Assembly (NCBI GenBank): GCA_030278955.1
Contig: JAOANR010000003.1
Span: 61,311,628-61,375,627, forward strand
DNA from: Hygrophila difformis
Lineage: Eukaryota > Streptophyta > Magnoliopsida > Lamiales > Acanthaceae
Direction of reading: 5' to 3'
Length of the DNA stretch: 64,000 nucleotides
Part shown: piece by piece, positions 1-11,985 of the stretch
Numbering within the stretch: the stretch's first letter is position 1
Layout: every line of letters starts with the position of its first letter
Notes under the pieces: model-generated
Databases searched by the model: none
The model's input: only the letters and a program-made list of their open reading frames with translations
Told to the model about the DNA's origin: nothing
Program-made: the position numbers and the translations under genes

Positions 1-2586
1 TTTGCTGAGTTTGATCTGGTCCTTGGAGTTGAGGTGTCCCAATCTCTCATGCCAGAGTTGAGCTAGAGCAGGACCTGCATTTTCACTGAGAAAACAAGAT
101 TGTGCTAGGGTATAGCAGTTATTCTTGGACCGAAGTCCTCTCAGTACACATTCATATCTAGAGTTAAGGACTTCACACTGATCCCAATCAAAGCATACTT
201 TCATTTTGTTGTCACACAACTGACTGATGCTGATGAGATTTGCGCACAAACCTTCAACATAGTAGACAGGGTTCAGAGTCAGAAGTCCTTTGTCTCCAAT
301 TGAACCTTGACCTGCTACATTTCCTCTACCACCATCACCAAAGATGACATAGCCACCATCTATCTTTTGGAAGTCAGATAGAAGCTCTTTGTCACCTGTC
401 ATATGTCTGGAACATCCGCTATCAAAGTACCAGCACATCTTCTTCCCAGATTTGCTGATTGAGTGGAAAGCCATGTTGCACAGGAAGGCTCCTTTGATCC
501 GCCATTCTTTTCTGAACATGCTCCTCTTAATTTCTTCACTAGGCCATATCATAGGTCTTCCTGACACAGCATCTCTAGCAAGGAGGCGACATGATTCAGC
601 TTTGTGTCTGTAGGTCTTGCAGTAAACACATTCCAAGGGAACAGCAGGTGAGTGGGGTTTCTACAACTTTCCTTTTCTGGCATGCTTCACAAGGGTAGAT
701 TCCTTCTTAGGAGACTTGTCTGAGCTCTCTTCAGAAGAGTGTCCTTCCTTGACAAATACTCTGCCCTTGGAGCTACTGCATCCTTGAACGAAACCAATTC
801 CCCTTCTGTCGCCATGAGCCTTGGAGGAGGAGAGTATTTCTGAGAGCACATCCTTTCCCTTGTTCAGACGACTGGCAAGATCTTCAGAGTTTTTAACCTT
901 GGTATTGAGTTCTTCAATCTGCAGAGACATATTAGCCACTTGATCCTGAAGATCTTTTCTTTGACTAGTGAGGGCAGCAACTTGCTCGATTAGGGCACCA
1001 TTCACAGTGGTGAGGCTGAACACTTGCTCGCATTGAACAATAATCTCTTGTTGAAAATTGTCACGTTGAGCAGTAAGTTCAGAGACTTGACTAGCTAGGA
1101 CTCCATTGTCAATGGTGAGTGCATCAACTTGACTTGACAGCTCATCCACCCTTACACCATAGTCCATCATGCTGGGTTCCAATCTGGCAACAAGATATTC
1201 TAATTCATCTCGTCTATCTTCTATGCTCCGAAGTTCTTCCCACCTAGAATGGAATTGACATCTGAGATCCTCATGTTTTTCACTCAGTTCAGCATGTTCT
1301 TTTCTCAGATCTATTAGTTCGATCATGGCACCTTCCAGTTGACCTTCAGAATCTCTAAGTTTTTCTCGCAACTCTTCAAGTTGTTTGACAAGGGATTCAA
1401 TTTTGTCTACATCTTCCCTGTTAGAGGAGGAACAAGCAACTTCATCAGTAATAAACGGAGTGACACAGGAAGAAGGATTACCTTCATCAGCTTCTGACTC
1501 AGAATCAGAATCCCATGATCCTGCAAAGGCGACTCCTGTTTCATCCTCACTTTCACTGGAGCTGCTTTCCTCTTCTTCGCTAAAAGTTGCACAGAGAGTC
1601 TTCTTGGAATCAGAAGACTTATTTTTCAGGTTACCACAGTCAGCTCTAACATGTCCAAATCCTTTGCATTCATAGCATTGGAGCCCTTTAGACTCGGAGG
1701 ATTCCTTGGGAGATTTCTTGGAACCTTTCTCACGTTTGTGCCTATCAGTCCTCTTGCTGGAAGAGCCTTCACCTTTCTTGTTGTAAAACAGCTTAGACTT
1801 CTTATCTCTAAGAATTCTAGCAACCTTTTTAGACAACAGAATAAGGTCTTCTTCATCGATATCAGAATCTGGTTCACCAGCAGGTGGTTCAGTCTGGGGT
1901 TTGGACTCCGTCTTGAAAGCAACAGCCTTTCATGTAAATTTTTTGCAGTGGTCCATCTCCCAAGACTGAAGTATTCCCATGAGCTCATCTACAGATATGG
2001 TAGCATAGTCCTTCTGGGGTTCCAGGGCCGCGATCTTAGCATTGAAGCGTTCCGGAAGGGTACCTACAATTTTCCTTACTATCTCCTGAGAGGAGTAGAT
2101 CTTACCAAGCTGCTGGGCTTGATTTGTTAGAGTACGAATTCTACCAAAGTAGCAATTAATAGATTCATGCTCATCCATAGCAAGTTTATGAAAAAGAGCT
2201 TCAATAGAAATAATCTTAGAGGTTCTTACAGAGGCAGATCCTTCGTGGGAATTTACCAAGATTTCCCAAGCTTCAAAGGCTGTGGTGCAGGTTGAGATAA
2301 GGCAGTATTGATCGTCCGTAACTGCACTAAAGATAGCATGGAGAGCCTTTGAGTTCATGTTGGAGGCAGTTTTCTCAGCAACAGTCCATTCCTTCTTGTC
2401 TTTAGGTTTGGTAGTCCCATCAGCAGTGACAGTGGGAGCTACATATTTCTCAAGAACTGCATCCCAAGCTTGATCATCTATAGACATCAGGTAAGATCTC
2501 ATCTTATTTTTCCAAAAGGAAAAATTGCTTCCATCCAGGAGGGGAGGTTGACTGAAGTTCCACTTTAGTGAGTAACAACTCTTTTC
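1..2586 (-). pseudogene. Ty1/copia polyprotein, gag to pre-integrase part, two in-frame stops
   Basis: One minus-strand frame runs from about 2586 (first ATG at 2502) through the window start. It encodes a copia gag (FSFWKNKM near 2515, then the UBN2-like gag domain), a first CCHC knuckle (CYECKGFGHVRADC, about 1675), a long acidic and coiled-coil region (about 1600-850), a second CCHC knuckle (CVYCKTYRHKAESC, about 610), the aspartic protease site (WYFDSGCSRHMTG, about 425) and the start of the GAG-pre-integrase region (LWHERLGHLNS, about 40). The frame is broken by TGA at 1930-1932 and TAG at 661-663; no frameshift is needed to join the parts, so this copy is recently decayed or was read through. 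RT and RNase H would lie outside the window. No LTR for it was found to the right, so its 5' boundary is unknown. Confidence 0.88.
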
Positions 2587-3501
2587 TTAGAGATAGGTAA
2601 TCCCTGCAAGAAATGTTAGTCTCAACCTACTCTGATCAGAAAAGAGCCGTTGGACCCAATGCCTTCCTTGAAAACAACAACATTTCACGCGCTGAGTATC
2701 GAAGCATCAGAAGAGGTCCTAACTACCTAAGTTCAATCATCGGTTCGAACTTCCTACAAAATACTAGACTCAACAGGGACCGCCATTAAATTTGCCTTTT
2801 TCCTTTTTTATTTATATGAATTATACATAATTCTTGGGATTTGATATAATTTTCGTGGCCTAAAATTATGGGTCAGAATTGTACTGTAATATCATTTTTC
2901 AGAGTGTGTTGGCCAAATATAAGTTAATTGTTTAAAAGATTCTGTAAAATATTATTTTTAATAATAGAATCATTTAGATTCTTGTCCTTATCCCTATCCG
3001 TCACAAATCTCATTGCAAAAATGTACGTATATCATTTGTTTTTATTTCTCCCCCCACTTGACACCAAACAAGGAAGCAGACCTACCGTCGTTTTCTCACC
3101 CACATTCCTAGAGGCAGTTTATGTGCCGGAGCACGCTCGGTTTTTCGAACCAACAATGAAAGAATATAATAATGCTTTAATCAAATTCTCTACAAATCTT
3201 ATGTAAACTTTATAAATTAATTTAAATTTAATGATAATAAATAATAATGGATTTCTTTAAGTTTAATGATAATAAATAATACAAATTTAATTGAATATTT
3301 TGTGCTATTTTGTTCGCATGAATATGCTATATCACTTTATAGCCTATGCTATCATTTATCTGTGCTATAATATATTCCACTACATATGCTATGTCACTAA
3401 TTATATTTTCTGTCCTTCGTGTGTGCTATATATTTGGTTACCTATATCTTTTAAATAATATTATTTATTTTTTTGTAGTTATTTTTCACTTTATATGCAT
3501 A
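2587..3501. other. AT-rich sequence without a recognisable gene
   Basis: The first 200 bases may be the leader of the copia element to the left. The rest is AT-rich, with no frame that looks coding. The last 160 bases hold the GCTAT-rich repeat listed separately. Confidence 0.5.
3301..3460 (+). repeat. GCTAT-rich repeat, copy 1
   Basis: This stretch contains a recurring word (ATGCTATATCACTTTATAG and variants). It is repeated in the same direction at 5027-5200, on the other side of the Helitron. Either the Helitron landed in an older tandem array or the flank was duplicated. Confidence 0.6.
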
Positions 3502-4900
3502 TCTATATCTATATAATATATAAAAAACAATATCCCTTATGAACAGTAACCCACTCTTATGAACAGTAACCTATCAATTCTCTCTCACAAAAATACCCTT
3601 ATGAACAGTAACATACCTATTTCCTCAACATTTACTTTCTGCACGTAACCCAATACACATTTCTAATGAACAATAACTCATCAATAACTCAAAATGTGTA
3701 CAAGAAAAAATTCTAAAAATTTGATATTTAAAAACTACATGATGGGACGAATCTAACGAGATCCCACTTGACTATGTTTTTTTCTTATATAGATGTTGTA
3801 TAAGCATTAGTCAAAGTTGAATAATAAACCGTAGCAAAAGTCAATTCCTTTTCACTATAAAAATGAAGAATTATAAATTTTTTTAAAAAAAATATAGTGC
3901 ACTTTCAAAATATAGAAGAACCACATTCGAGCGAAATACACGTTAGATAATTTAATTTCATTAATTATTATAGATAAAGAATACTACCAAATAGAAGATG
4001 TAATAAAAACTTTATTGGTTGATAGTTGAATAATAAATAGTAGCAAAAATCAATCACTTTTGACTAAAAATGAAGGAATTATTAAAGAAAAAATAATGCA
4101 CTTTCAAAATATAGGAGAACCAAATTCGAGCGAAATCCACATTAGATAATTTAATTTTATTAATTATTATAGATAAAGAATACTACCAAATAAAAGATGT
4201 AACAAAAACTTTATGGGTTGATAATATATTTATTCTTTAAATATAGTTTCAATATTTGTTATTATTCTTAACGAATACTCTATTAATTGAAATTATAGTT
4301 AAATAATATATTGTAAATTATTAATAAGTATTTTATAGATTGATATTATATTCATTAACGAATAGCATATTTGTATTAGATAAATTAAATAAATTATATA
4401 AATTGCAATTCGACAATAAGTTAATGAAACTATAGTTATTTTAATTTGTCAATGGATTCATTTACAAGAGTACTTATATTTTTTCTAATTTAATTTGGAA
4501 ATATCTACATCTTTATGAAATTTCTAATATCACAACGCTTTAGGGTGAATCAATATCAATAATCAATTGTCGAGTACATTACGATTTTACGTACTTTCTT
4601 TGTCAATGTATGACATTAGAGTCGTGAGTAGAAAGGTTTTTATATTTGCTTTTTCATTTTTTTTGTCTTTTCAACTATTGTTTGTAGTATAAGTATTTTT
4701 TAAGATGCTAAATTGTAATATATAAATATTGGTAATGACATATGTTGGTCGATTTCTATGCAATGTATAGATGTACTCATGTAATGCTTAAAATAGTTTA
4801 AGGATGTTGGTGAATGTAATCGATTCAATTTTATTTGTTAAATTGGATAATTTTAATCATATTGTCTATAATTTCCGCCCATTGGGCGGGGAAGTACTAG
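3502..4900 (+). mobile_element. Non-autonomous Helitron (about 1.4 kb)
   Basis: The 3' end shows Helitron hallmarks: a hairpin CCGCCC-ATT-GGGCGG at 4875-4889, seven bases later CTAG at 4897-4900, then a host T. The proposed 5' end begins TCTATATCTATATAAT at 3502, preceded by A, so insertion would be between A and T. No Rep/helicase frame is present. A diverged relative lies in inverted orientation at 42701-44969 with matching 5' end, interior and 3' hairpin region, which supports the boundaries. Confidence 0.75.
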
Positions 4901-5026
4901 TTACTTAAATTACTTATATACTTATAATTATTAAAAGTAATAATAATTCTACCAAAAAACATAATTGCTCTGCGAGTGTAGCAGTTGTGTTGTATATCGT
5001 ACGAGTGAAATACAGCCATTCGTTCG

Positions 5027-5200
5027 TGCTATTTTGTTCGATTGAATATGCTATATCACTTTATAGCTTATGCTACCGTTTGTCTGTGCTATATATTTCA
5101 CAACATATGATATATTCCTATTTATATTTTATGTCCGTCGTGTGCGCTATAAATTCGGTTATTTATGCTATATTACTATATAGAATATGCTGCCATAACT
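5027..5200 (+). repeat. GCTAT-rich repeat, copy 2
   Basis: Direct repeat of 3301-3460 with many substitutions, followed by further degenerate units of the same word down to about 5260. No coding potential. Confidence 0.6.
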
Positions 5201-5412
5201 CATGTTATATATATCATTAAATGTGTTGTATTACTATATATTATATGATGTCATTCTCTTTATGCATGTCAGTTAGAAGTGTATTTTTCTGTGCAAAATG
5301 CATGTAGATTTTCCCTTTCGTATATGATCATAAGAGGCTACGTTCTCTATCAGTTTGCAAAACGAATACGCTTGATCAAATACACCCAAATTCTCATTTG
5401 TATCCTTCCTTG

Positions 5413-5514
5413 CTACAATAATACAACATACGTATAACATACAATAGATTTGTTTGACTTCATTTTCTTTTCATACTGCTTGAGAATGGAGAAATCCCGG
5501 CTATGCGCAAAATT
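5413..5514 (-). pseudogene. FAR1-related DNA-binding domain, 3' part of split exon
   Basis: Reading leftwards from 5514 gives FAHSRDFSILKQYEKKMK, which continues in frame from the part at 10852-10913 once copia element A and one copy of its AAATT duplication are ignored. Together they look like the FAR1/FRS zinc-binding domain, in which a conserved Y-x-x-YA-x-x-x-GFS-type block is usual. The frame stops at 5413-5415. A possible continuation (KEGYK, about 5400) is in another frame, so the remnant seems decayed beyond the insertion. Confidence 0.6.
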
Positions 5515-5772
5515 TGTTGGAATTTTGAATTGGGGAGAAGAGAGTTTAGATGTTATTGTTCTAAATCTCGTTCTGCATTTTTTTGCTAACATTACAAGGC
5601 TATTTATAGCCGGAAGGATTACAGCGTGATAATATAAAAACAACATTGTTGACAAACTACGGATCCGCAATCTAATTGCAATCAAACTTAGCGGCTACTT
5701 TGACGACGGCTGTGGCAGCTCTTTTTGACGACGGCGGGAGCATGCGTTGTTGGGTGAGTTTATTATTCAACA
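5515..5772 (-). repeat. 3' LTR of copia A
   Basis: Begins TGTTGGAATTTTG and ends TTATTCAACA on the plus strand. It is nearly identical to 10589-10846. The pol frame ends inside it at 5763. Confidence 0.95.
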
Positions 5773-8700
5773 TTTCCCCCCCTTAAACTCATCCTCTTGA
5801 AATCTTGGATTCCCAGCTTCTTTCGTAAATACTGGAAGGTTTCAACTTTCAACGCTTTTGTAAAAATGTCTGCAACTTGCTCACTTGAGCTGACATACTT
5901 CAGCTCCACTTCTTTTGATTTTACATGTTCCCGTATGAAGTGAAAACGGGTGTCGATGTGTTTTGAGCGTTCATGATGCACTGGATTTTTTTGCAAGGGC
6001 AATGGCTGACTTATTATCGACATTAATCTTGATTGCACTTTCTTGTTGTATCTTTAAATCTCCAAGCAATTTCTTCAGCCAAATTGCATGACAGACGCAT
6101 GCAGCAGCAGCAATGTATTCTGCTTCACAAGTCGATAACGCGACAATGGGTTGCTTCTTTGATGACCAAGTGAATGCATTTCTACCGAGGTAGAACACGA
6201 ACCCTGATGTGCTTTTTCGATCTTCTTTACTTCCAGCCCAATCACTATCACTGAATCCAACCAATTCAGTGCTTTGATTTGTAGAATATAGCATGCCATA
6301 ATTGATTGTCCCTTGGATGTACTTCAAAATTCTTTTCGCAGCTTTCAAGTTTGAAGTTTTTGGTGTTTCCATGTACCTGCTAACAAGACCAACTCCAAAC
6401 AAGATATCAGGTCGTGTGCAGGTTAAGTACCTCAAGCATCCCACAAGACTTTTGTAGTAGGTTGGATTTACTGAGTTTCCTTCTCCTTCTTTAGTCAATC
6501 TGGTGCCAACTTCCAGTGGTGTGTCGACACTGCAACAATCTTCCATTGAGAATTTTTTCAAGATCTCCTTTGCATATTTTTCTTGTGAGATAAAAATTCC
6601 TTCTTCATCTTGCTTGACTTCAATGCCTAGGAAGTATTGCATCAACCCCAAGTCGGACATTTCAAACTCCTTTTCCATTAATTTCTTGAACTCCTGGATC
6701 AAGGCCTTATCATTACCTGTAAAGATAATGTCATCAACATATAGGCATATCAATAAAAATTCTCCTGACAGGTTTCTTTTCGCATATAGGGAGTGGTCAT
6801 ATGGGCACTTTACAAATCCATTTTCAATAAAGTATTTATCGATTCTTGAATTCCAAGCTCTTGGTGACTGCTTCAATCCATAGAGCGCTTTCTTCAACCT
6901 GTACACCTTGTCTTCTTGGCCTTCAATTATGAATCCAGGTGGTTGTTCAACATAGACAACCTCTTCAAGATTTCCATTCAGAAATGCGGATTTAACATCC
7001 ATTTGATGTATCTGCCACTTCTTTTGAGCTGCTAGTGAAATAAGCAGCCTCACTGTTTCAAGCCGGGCAACTGGGGCAAAGACTTCTTCATAATCAATTC
7101 CATATCTTTGATTGTACCCTTTTGCAACGAGACGGGCTTTGTGCCTTTCGATTTCTCCTTTTGCATTTCTTTTCGTCTTGAACACCCATTTGACTTCAAT
7201 TGCTCGATGTCTGTCAGGAAGTGATGTGAGCTCCCATGTATTATTTTTTTCAATGGCTTGAATTTCTTCCTCCATAGATTTTTGCCACTTAACTTCTTTA
7301 GAGGCTTCTTGAAATGCCAATGGGTCAAGACCTGCAAATAGACATAAATTATTGAATTCATCATCAATTTGCTCACTGGAGTCATATATGTCCTGGACTC
7401 TTCTTGTACTTCTCACAAGAGGACTATCATCAGAGGATTGGCTTTCAACTTCAACATGATCAGGTACCATGTCCTCCATTTGTTGTTGCTGTTCCTTTTG
7501 CTTTTCCTGTTCATCATCAAAAAGAACATGCTTGGTCTGCTCATCTTCATTCCATCTCCAAGTTTGATCCTCGTTAAAGATAACATCTCTTGACATCACC
7601 ACTTTGCAGGTTACAGGATTGTACAGTTTGTACCCGCTGAAATTTTCACCATAGCCAAGAAAAATGCATTTTTGGCTTTTATCTTCGAGCTTTGTACGCT
7701 TTTCTTCTGGCACTTTTGCAAAACAAATGCTTCCAAAAATTCTCAGATGATCAACTTTTGGCTTTTTCCCACTCCAGGCTTCTTCGGGAGTTATGTCTCC
7801 AATACTCCTTGTTACGAACCTGTTCAACAGATAGACAGAACAATTTACAGCATCACCCCAAAATTCTTTGGGAATATTTTTCTCTTTCAGCATACATCGA
7901 ACCATATTCAAAATTGTTCGGTTCTTTCTTTCTGAAAGACCATTTTGTTGTGGTGTATATGGCATCGTGAGATGGTGTGATAACCCATGCTCTCTGCAAA
8001 AATGATCAAATTCTCGAGATGTGTATTCTCCACCACGATCTGTCCGTAGGCACTTTAATTGGCACCCACTTTGTTTCTCAACAAGGTTTTTAAATTCCTT
8101 GAATTTAGAGAAAACTTCACTTTTTTCTTTCATCATGTAGATCCATGTTTTTCCACTGTAGTCATCTGTGAAGGTAAGAAAATACATGTTTCCACCAATA
8201 GAAACTGGAGTAATTGGTCCACAAACATCAGAATGTACTAGCTCAAGTCGCGATCTAGCTCTTCTCGCGCCATAATTCTTGAAGGTGTGTCGATGTTGTT
8301 TTCCCATGACACAAACCTCACAAACATTGTTGGAGGATTCAATCTGCGGCAGTCCTGTCACAATATTCTTTTTTTGCAACAACTTCAATGCATCAAAATT
8401 AAGATGCCCATACCGGAGATGTCATAACTTGCCGCTATCAACAGTGGTTGCCTTCAAGCATTTTGAGTCATCTATAGTGAGCTTCAAGGGAAACATTCTG
8501 TTCGTCGTCATCTTGACATGTGTGATCAACCTGTTATTCTTATCTCGCAAACTAAGAGCCAAATTTTTCATTTGGATTTCATATCCCTTTTTCCAACAAT
8601 TGGCCAACACTCAGCAGATTACTTTTAATTTCAGGTACATAATAAACATCAGAAATGCATATATGTTTTCCATTATGTAACTCAAAGGTAATATCTCCTT

Positions 8701-9871
8701 TACCTTCAATTGGCCTTTTCGACAGGTAACCGAATGTGATATTGCCCATTCGTCTTTCATCAAGTTTGGAAAAGAATTCCTTTCTTCCGCACATATGGTT
8801 TGATGCACCTGTATCCATGTACCATGTGACCGTTTGAGGTGGCTCTAGTTCTTTGCAAGACATTAGTACAACTGGACCATCATTCTCTTCTTTGTCGATG
8901 AGATTCGCCTTCTCATCTTTGTTGTTGTCTGCATTGTACCAACATTCATTAGCAAAATGACCAAATTTCTTACATACTCGGCATTGAACTTCTGATTTGT
9001 CAAATCTTCCAAAGTTTCTGCCATGTCCGCGACCACGGGTTCGGAATTGTCCTCGGCCTCGATAGGTATTCTGGCCACGTTCATTTCCTCCATTATTTTC
9101 GCCATTATTGATTCGATTCTGATCATAGCGATTATTGACTCGGCCATCTCTTCCTCTTTGTGCTTGATAACGTCCACGTTGTGGACTTCCTCTGACAGCA
9201 TTATTTCTTTTAAATGACAATTTCGTTTTCAGTGCTTGCTCCAAGGATTGTTCGTCTCCCTTTTTGAAGAGTCAATGCTCATGGGCTTGTAAAGAGCCCA
9301 TTAATTCTTCAATTGTCATTGCCTCGAGATTTTTTGATTCTTCGATGGCAACAACGATAAAGTTGAACTTTGGGTCTAGGGACCTCAAGATTTTTTCCAC
9401 AACACGAACATCATTGATCTCTTCGCCATTTTGTCTCATTTGGTGAACAACGGAAATCACCCGGGAGAAGTAATCTGAGACGGCTTCGGATCTGTTTTGT
9501 TGTAGAGTTTCAAATTGGGCTCTCAAAGATTGGAGCCGGATCTTCTTCACTTTATCTACTCCATCGTGGGCTTTCTTTAAAATTTTCCAAGCATCCTTCG
9601 ATGTCTTTGCGGTAGAAATCAACTCAAATGTAGCTTCATCTACGCCTTGATATATTGTGAACAAGGCTTTTGTCTCCTTTTTCTTTATCTCCTTCAATTC
9701 ATCGTCGTCTTCTATTGTTGATGTCAACTCTGCAAAATCTGCTTCGACCATATCCCAGACATCAAGGGATCCAAGCAAGGCTTCCATTTGGATACTCCAC
9801 ATCCTGTAATTTTCTTTTGTCAATTTAGGCACCTGTGATTGAAGAGAACTGGTTGACGCCATTGTGAACAA
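5763..9871 (-). pseudogene. Copia A gag-pol polyprotein with four lesions
   Basis: Domains in order on the minus strand: gag (MASTSSLQSQ at 9862), CCHC knuckle CRVCKKFGHFANEC (about 8960), protease WYMDTGASNHMC (about 8815), integrase zinc motif and DDE core ([31 protein letters not shown]), RT ([16 protein letters not shown]) and RNase H ([28 protein letters not shown]). Compared with the sister copy B, this copy has an in-frame TGA after gag (about 9270), an extra base near 8585, a Trp-to-stop change near 8425 and an extra T near 5990. It would normally encode one polyprotein for cytoplasmic particle formation and reverse transcription; as it stands it cannot make the full product. Confidence 0.92.
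5773..5790 (-). promoter_or_regulatory. Polypurine tract of copia A
   Basis: On the minus strand the sequence GAGTTTAAGGGGGGGAAA lies directly against the 3' LTR, the expected place for plus-strand priming. Copia B has the same arrangement at 19796-19812. Confidence 0.8.
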
Positions 9872-10572
9872 TATTTTAGTAGTTCAACCACGGCCTGGCA
9901 ATTGATATGTGTATGACCCGGTAGCTGTGGAATTTAATTTTTGGTGGGTGGCAGCTCCCTTAATTTATTTCTTCACTGATGAGTGCATTTAGTGGCCTGG
10001 AAACATTGAATTCCTTGTTTCCTTCAAGTCTCCAGCTTGCTGAATATAATTACTTTGGTGGGTGGCTTCAAAAAGAAATTTCCCACGTGTAAGCAAGATT
10101 TGAAAATCTTCCTTCAATTATTTTGTATCTTCCTCCCTTCCTTTTGTTCGTTTCCTTCACATAAACAAGATAGCAGCGGCAACGTCAAAAAAAAAGGGAC
10201 ATCAGCAGAGTGGCACGGGCAGTAAGAGACAGAAGCGGCTTGTGCGGAGACGAGTGGTGCTCACGGCGGCGAGTCGCGGAGCTTGAAGGCTACTGGGCGG
10301 CGCTTGGAGGAGGCTGCTGGAGCGACGGGAACAGCAGTAGCACAGCAGCAGCGGTGGTCCGGTGGTCGACAGCGGTTGCACGGAGCAGGAGGCCGGAGGG
10401 TTTGACCGGTGCACAGCAGCAGCCGCCGGAAGTGTGCCGGCGCTGGTGGTCGCTGATGGCGGCGCTACGACGGCTTCTGGGCAGCACTCGGAGGGGACAC
10501 CGGTGAGCAGATTAAGTCTTTTAATTTTGAGCGTTTATACTCAAATTGTTTGGCTCTGAGTTTAGATCTCAG

Positions 10573-10584
10573 GCTCTGATACCA
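10573..10584 (-). promoter_or_regulatory. Primer binding site of copia A
   Basis: Minus strand reads TGGTATCAGAGC, the standard match to the 3' end of plant initiator tRNA-Met, four bases inside the 5' LTR. Confidence 0.9.
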
Positions 10585-10588
10585 ATTC

Positions 10589-10846
10589 TATTGGAATTTT
10601 GAATTGGGGAGAAGAGAGTTTAGATGTTATTGTTCTAAATCTCGTTCTGCATTTTTTCGCTAACATTACAAGGCTATTTATAGCCGGAAGGATTACAGCG
10701 TGATAATATAAAAACAACATTGTTGACAAACTACGGATCCGCAATCTAATTGCAATCAAACTTAGCGGCTACTTTGACGACGGCTGTGGCAGCTCTTTTT
10801 GACGACGGCGGGAGCATGCGTTGTTGGGTGAGTTTATTATTCAACA
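10589..10846 (-). repeat. 5' LTR of copia A
   Basis: Near-identical to 5515-5772. The terminal dinucleotide next to the primer site is TA instead of TG on the plus strand. The untranslated leader between it and gag (9872-10588) is partly GC-rich and non-coding. Confidence 0.95.
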
Positions 10847-10851
10847 AAATT

Positions 10852-11377
10852 GCAATATGCACTATAGGCATCTTTCACTGTCTTGAAAACACACTCACTG
10901 AACTCCCTTATATCTGCATCAAAGAAAATATTGATGTCATTTAACTATTTCATGATGCCTGGAGTATTAAATATTGATATGCTATTGGAACAATAAAAAA
11001 ATTATATACACTATGTCATGACCTGTTAGCACCGGAGTTATTCGACACTCTATGCCTCTGGTTTCTCCATTTTCCCCTTCATTCTCGTTTTGGACCACAT
11101 CTCTGCAACCATGATCCGCGAGCAAACCATCATCAACGGTGCATATATCAGCAAAACCATCGCCTGATACATCATCAACTGGATCCCCACGTATCATATG
11201 GAATACTCGATCTGGTTCGTCCTCCCACTCGCCACCTCTGTTGTCGGATGCATCGTCGCGTTCCATGTCTGCGCACCTTTCTGTAACGGCGTCTCCATCA
11301 GGATGCAAGTTGAGATCCAGCATCATCTTCTCCGATTGAGTCCCTCGTCGGACGTTTTTCTCAATTACAGCACACAT
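10852..11377 (-). pseudogene. FAR1-related (FRS-like) gene, exon 1 and start of exon 2
   Basis: Exon 1 (11377 to 11023) encodes an acidic N-terminus containing the EAR-like LDLNL. A donor GT at 11022-11021 and acceptor AG before 10913 define a 109-bp intron; splicing is in phase and gives TDIREFSECVFKTVKDAYSA, which looks like the start of a FAR1 DNA-binding domain. The exon is cut at 10852 by copia A and resumes at 5514. FAR1/FRS proteins are transcription factors derived from MULE transposases. The ATG at 11377 is the first long open start but is not proven. Because the exon is interrupted and the far side decays soon, this is called a disrupted gene or fragment; it could also be a piece of a MULE transposase. 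Confidence 0.6.
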
Positions 11378-11555
11378 AGTTATTTATTTACCCTAAAAAC
11401 GTTTTTGGCAGGTCCAATTAATCACTATTTATTGCCTAAATTGGTGGGATTTGTATATTCACTTTCCTATTTATGGGAGTACACATAAACGGAAATTATT
11501 TATTAACTTTTGGTGGCAGCACATTTCCGTATACATCAGGACACTAACTGTACCC

Positions 11556-11665
11556 ATTACTTTCCATACTGTTTTGCTATTTCCCCAAATTCACTAATTC
11601 CCCTTTATTTATTATCTTTGAAAGACAGTATTTTCCACCCTATATATAGAGAACTTGTCCATGGC
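11556..11665 (+). promoter_or_regulatory. Promoter of small secreted-peptide gene, duplicated at 16703
   Basis: A TATA box (TATATATAG, 11641-11649) lies 40 bases before the proposed ATG at 11689. The stretch from about 11556 to 11665 is repeated with small changes at 16703-16808. An upstream ATG at 11661 opens a 13-codon reading frame that overlaps the main start and could reduce its translation. Confidence 0.55.
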
Positions 11666-11688
11666 AAAACCTCTCATCGCTCAGAACA

Positions 11689-11985
11689 ATGGCCAACCCT
11701 AGAATTTCTACTTTCTTGGCTTTCTTCTTTGTCCTTTTTATGTCATGTAAGAATTACTCTATTTCTTTGATAGTACTAATCAATTTCAGTAAATACATGT
11801 TTTTTTTTGTTAGTACTGGTGGATTGATTTTGTTTTTATCACTTTGATCGATGAGTGCAGTTGGCAGCTACAACGATGAAATAATGGTGAAGGCTGATGA
11901 ACATATTGATATTGATTCTAGTAGTGTGGCAGCAACTGGTATGGTTCTTGTGGTGGAAGCTCATTCTCCATGCTTTAAATCTTGA
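11689..11985 (+). CDS. Small secreted peptide gene, two exons
   Basis: Exon 1 (11689-11746) encodes a hydrophobic signal peptide (ANPRISTFLAFFFVLFMS). A GTAAG donor follows, and an acceptor TGCAG precedes 11861. Exon 2 (11861-11985) continues in frame to a TGA, giving 60 residues with a short acidic mature part that has a single Cys near its end (HSPCFKS). I do not recognise the family; size, signal peptide and terminal conserved-looking motif suggest a signalling-type or defence peptide precursor. Exon 1 ends in phase 1, the same phase as the DEFL exon at 12483, so alternative splicing to that exon would also be in frame. The start at 11689 is preferred over 11661 because only it gives a signal peptide. 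Confidence 0.5.

Larger units (their letters stand above)
5515..10846 (-). mobile_element. Copia element A: complete Ty1/copia LTR retrotransposon
   Basis: A 5,332-bp element on the minus strand with 258-bp LTRs (5515-5772 and 10589-10846), a perfect 5-bp target duplication AAATT (5510-5514 and 10847-10851), a primer site for initiator tRNA-Met and a purine tract next to the 3' LTR. The two LTRs differ at two visible positions, one of them the terminal TG of the 5' LTR (now TA), so insertion was recent. The polyprotein carries several inactivating lesions. The element interrupts a FAR1-related exon. Confidence 0.95.

Noticed and set aside
5413..5685. Single 90-codon frame across the copia A LTR boundary
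   Set aside because: It mixes LTR sequence with the FAR1-like exon; only the part left of 5514 is meaningful.
10202..10559. Ser/Ala/Arg-rich frames near the copia A 5' LTR
   Set aside because: Lie in the GC-rich untranslated leader; frames on both strands and no homology recognised. The same holds for 41879-42203 in copia B.
11661..11702. Upstream ATG as the true start of the small peptide gene
   Set aside because: It runs into a stop after 13 codons and gives no signal peptide.
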